A DNA stretch of 25,634 nt. Source: Aphodousia faecalis. GTDB lineage: Bacteria > Pseudomonadota > Gammaproteobacteria > Burkholderiales > Burkholderiaceae_F. Positions within the stretch are counted from its first letter, which is position 1; the number at the start of each line of letters is the position of its first letter. Shown here in pieces: positions 24,118-25,634 of this stretch. The notes beneath the pieces were generated by a model that was not told the origin of the DNA, did not search any database, and worked only from the letters and a program-made list of their open reading frames with translations. The stretch spans positions 1 to 25,634 of the forward strand of contig DVGM01000030.1 of assembly GCA_018712705.1 (NCBI GenBank), given 5' to 3'. The position numbers and the translations under genes are program-made.

Positions 24118-24129
24118 AAATCTTTGTCC
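24093..24129 (+). repeat. Perfect 10-bp inverted repeat across the stop codon of the YrbL-like gene
   Basis: GGACAAAGAT (24093-24102) and ATCTTTGTCC (24120-24129) are exact complements with a 17-base loop that contains the TAG stop (24115-24117). No T run follows in either direction, so it is not a standard terminator; it may end or stabilise the waa transcript in the 49-bp convergent gap. Confidence 0.5.
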
Positions 24130-24166
24130 CATCCCAATCCTTGGCAACAATAATCAAATAGTTACT

Positions 24167-24775
24167 CTAGCGGACTTGCTCATAGCTTCTTAATGCCTGT
24201 ATCAGAGGTTGATGTTCAAATTTAGCAAACAGTTTTTTTTGTTTGCGATGACATAACCAAGAACTATAAAACACAACCGGAATGCGTGTAGCAGTACCGA
24301 CATTGTCACAAATAACTGGAATAATCTCATTTTCACTAATGCGACGACATAAAACATTATGCGGTTTTAAAGCCATTGTGATAATGAGATTGTCCCACAT
24401 ATATTTCTCTAGCTTTTCAACCAATTCCTTGAGCTCTTTCCAATTATCCTTAAGATTCTCAACACGATAACGGTCTTTCATCGTTTGAGAAATTTTTCCA
24501 TCAAAATCCATGACACGGTCATAAACGTAACCAGTACCTAAATTGGTCTCTACGGTTCCGTAATACCTTGTCATCCCCGTCCAATCCTTTAGGTAAGAGT
24601 TTAAATGCTTGTAGTAGGCTAACTCTCTTCTAATTTCCTTTGGTGCAACTGGATCATTCTGACTGTATATAACCTTAATGCATTTATGTGGATCTTCAGG
24701 GTGAATGTAACAGGCTCTATGAGCTCCAACTCCTATGACTAAAGGATCAGAATGATTTTCAGGTAAGTTGATCAT
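24167..24775 (-). CDS. yrbL: YrbL family protein
   Basis: A 202-residue protein that matches E. coli YrbL over nearly its whole length: HRACYIHPEDPHKCIKVIY, EIRRELAYYKHL, LKDWTGMTRYYGTVETNLGTGYVYD (cited in parts: YYGTVET, GTGYVYD), ALKPHNVLCRRISENEIIPVICDN. In E. coli yrbL is activated by PhoP/PhoQ and its function is unknown. It has kinase-like Lys34, Glu51, Asn140 and Asp157, but Ala135 at the position of the catalytic Asp, so it may be a pseudokinase or use another mechanism. The ATG at 24775 has AGGA eight bases upstream; a TTG at 24805 is not supported. It converges on the waa operon, whose last gene is a paralogue. Confidence 0.92.
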   Translation of the reverse strand: MINLPENHSDPLVIGVGAHRACYIHPEDPHKCIKVIYSQNDPVAPKEIRRELAYYKHLNSYLKDWTGMTRYYGTVETNLGTGYVYDRVMDFDGKISQTMKDRYRVENLKDNWKELKELVEKLEKYMWDNLIITMALKPHNVLCRRISENEIIPVICDNVGTATRIPVVFYSSWLCHRKQKKLFAKFEHQPLIQALRSYEQVR

Positions 24776-24808
24776 TTTATTTATCCTAAATAAGACTAAG
24801 CTCAAAAT

Positions 24809-24830
24809 TGTGTATCAAAATTAATACACA
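24809..24830. promoter_or_regulatory. Dyad in the yrbL upstream region
   Basis: TGTGTAT (24809-24815) and ATACACA (24824-24830) form a perfect 7-bp inverted repeat with an 8-base spacer, 34 bp upstream of the yrbL ATG. TATAAG on the minus strand further upstream could be a -10 without a clear -35. I did not find a convincing PhoP direct repeat of the GTTTA-N6-GTTTA kind. Confidence 0.35.
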
Positions 24831-24933
24831 TTTGGCAACTTATACTAGTTCGAATTTGCAGAATTTAATGTTTAGCTTATTTCAAACGGTACCATTTAAA
24901 GACCGAGGATGATATCAGGATTTATATTTATTA

Positions 24934-25634
24934 TGGTGGAATAGGGTTGCAGAACAGGAATTTTGAATCTCTATAGAAACCTCATTAAATCGAGTTCAGA
25001 AGCTGAACGTAGTACTCATTGGGCGATTTCATCCCCAATTTTGAATGAGGCCCACGTCCATTATAGTAGTAAAGCCAGTCCTGTACATGTCTTTTGGCCT
25101 CCTCACGTGAATTAAAGCATCCGTTTAAAGGCAATGTTTCTCGTTTTAAAGTGGCCCAAAAAGCTTCTGCAGGAGCGTTATCCCAACATTGAGCACGTCG
25201 ACTCATTGAGCTTCGTAATTGGTATTCTTGCTGTGTTTCTTGAAAAGCTTGGCTACAGTATTGAGAGCCTTGATCGCTATGAAAAATACAACCTGCATCG
25301 GGTTGTTCTTTCTCATAAGCCTTTTTTAAAGCATTGATAACCAGTTGTTTGGTCATGCGCTTATCAAAGCAATAGCCAACCAATCTGCGCGTCCCCAGAT
25401 CAATCACACTGGCTAAATACAGCCAACCTTCAGCCGTTGGAATATAAATAATATCACCGCACCAAGCTTGATTAATTCCAAACTCATCAAAGCGCCTATC
25501 TAGCAAATTGGGCGCTTTGGGCAAATCGTGTTCACTGTCAGTGGTACAAACATACTTTCGATGAAAACGATGGAATAATCCCTCCGCTCTCATTGTTAGG
25601 CGAACTTGTAAAGTAACCCCTTGACGAACTTTAT
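24934..25634 (-). mobile_element. IS3-family insertion sequence, partial; proposed left end near 24934
   Basis: The transposase reaches the window edge. Beyond its stop codon, about 50 bp further, TGGTGGAATAGGGTTGC (24934-24950) begins with TG as IS3-family ends do and marks the change to AT-rich DNA. Without the other terminal repeat or the target duplication this boundary is a guess. Confidence 0.4.
24985..25634 (-). CDS. IS3-family transposase OrfB, cut by the window edge
   Basis: The C-terminal part of an rve-type integrase domain of IS3-family OrfB. The frame stays open to the right edge, giving about 216 residues of a protein usually near 270-300, so the start lies outside the window. 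The DDE triad is complete: counting from the internal ATG at 25593, Asp47 (WCGDIIYIPT), Asp107 (FHSDQGSQY) and Glu143 (PAEAFWATLKRE), with 35 residues between the second Asp and Glu. Other signatures are RKYVCTTDSEHDLPKAPNLL (in part) and YYNGRGPHSKLGMKSPNEYY (in part). No frame disruption is visible, so the visible part may be intact. The OrfA frame and the distal terminal repeat are not in the window. Confidence 0.92.
   Translation of the reverse strand, partial: KVRQGVTLQVRLTMRAEGLFHRFHRKYVCTTDSEHDLPKAPNLLDRRFDEFGINQAWCGDIIYIPTAEGWLYLASVIDLGTRRLVGYCFDKRMTKQLVINALKKAYEKEQPDAGCIFHSDQGSQYCSQAFQETQQEYQLRSSMSRRAQCWDNAPAEAFWATLKRETLPLNGCFNSREEAKRHVQDWLYYYNGRGPHSKLGMKSPNEYYVQLLNSI

Noticed and set aside
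24809..24900. PhoP box upstream of yrbL
   Set aside because: Only one GTTTA half-site (near 24868-24873) is present; the second half is not matched at the needed spacing.

Overview
The window looks like a chromosomal segment of a betaproteobacterium of order Burkholderiales, most likely a host-associated Sutterellaceae (Sutterella/Parasutterella type). This is inferred from the gene order fimV-truA-...-accD-folC-dedD-cvpA-purF, from the murJ//rpsT and psd-pssA pairs, and from moderate-to-low GC. I could not run a database search, so the genus is a guess.

Layout. (1) 1-3.4 kb is accessory DNA: two different AAA ATPases with C-terminal DUF4143-type domains flank a lone phosphoglycosyl transferase, and a perfect 24-bp palindrome lies upstream of the first ATPase. 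(2) 3.4-9.95 kb, minus strand: accD, folC, a dedD-like SPOR protein, cvpA and purF, ending in a clear terminator. (3) A 351-bp AT-rich, repeat-containing gap (8806-9156) separates accD from truA and fimV, where many betaproteobacteria carry trpF, trpB and trpA. (4) 11.8-14.4 kb: a small acidic unknown protein, murJ, and rpsT with a promoter, a structured leader and a terminator. (5) 14.4-17.9 kb, minus strand: a rhodanese, a FAH-family hydrolase, pssA, psd and a periplasmic SIMPL protein. (6) 18.0-24.1 kb, plus strand: a lipopolysaccharide core locus (GT9 transferase, GT4 transferase, O-antigen ligase, waaG, waaP, a YrbL-like kinase-fold protein), followed by a convergent yrbL. (7) The right edge holds the 3' part of an IS3-family transposase.

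How the genes work together. Much of the window serves the cell envelope: fatty-acid and phospholipid synthesis (accD, pssA, psd), peptidoglycan precursor flipping (murJ), septum/pole proteins (SPOR protein, FimV-like) and LPS core assembly and phosphorylation. WaaG adds the first outer-core sugar, WaaP phosphorylates inner-core heptose, and two more kinase-fold proteins of the YrbL family sit beside it. The copy inside the operon keeps the kinase-type catalytic Asp/Asn and metal-binding Asp, while the convergent YrbL has Ala at the catalytic Asp position. That contrast, the possible attenuator ahead of rpsT, and the apparent absence of amino-acid biosynthesis genes from conserved neighbourhoods are the most interesting observations.

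Several starts were chosen from Shine-Dalgarno evidence and shorten the longest possible reading frame: ATPase 2 (3340), folC (7842), fimV (11750), psd (16955), the YrbL-like protein (23545) and yrbL (24775). The dedD-like start (6569) is chosen only because ATG is preferred to TTG. No tRNA, rRNA or CRISPR array was recognised.
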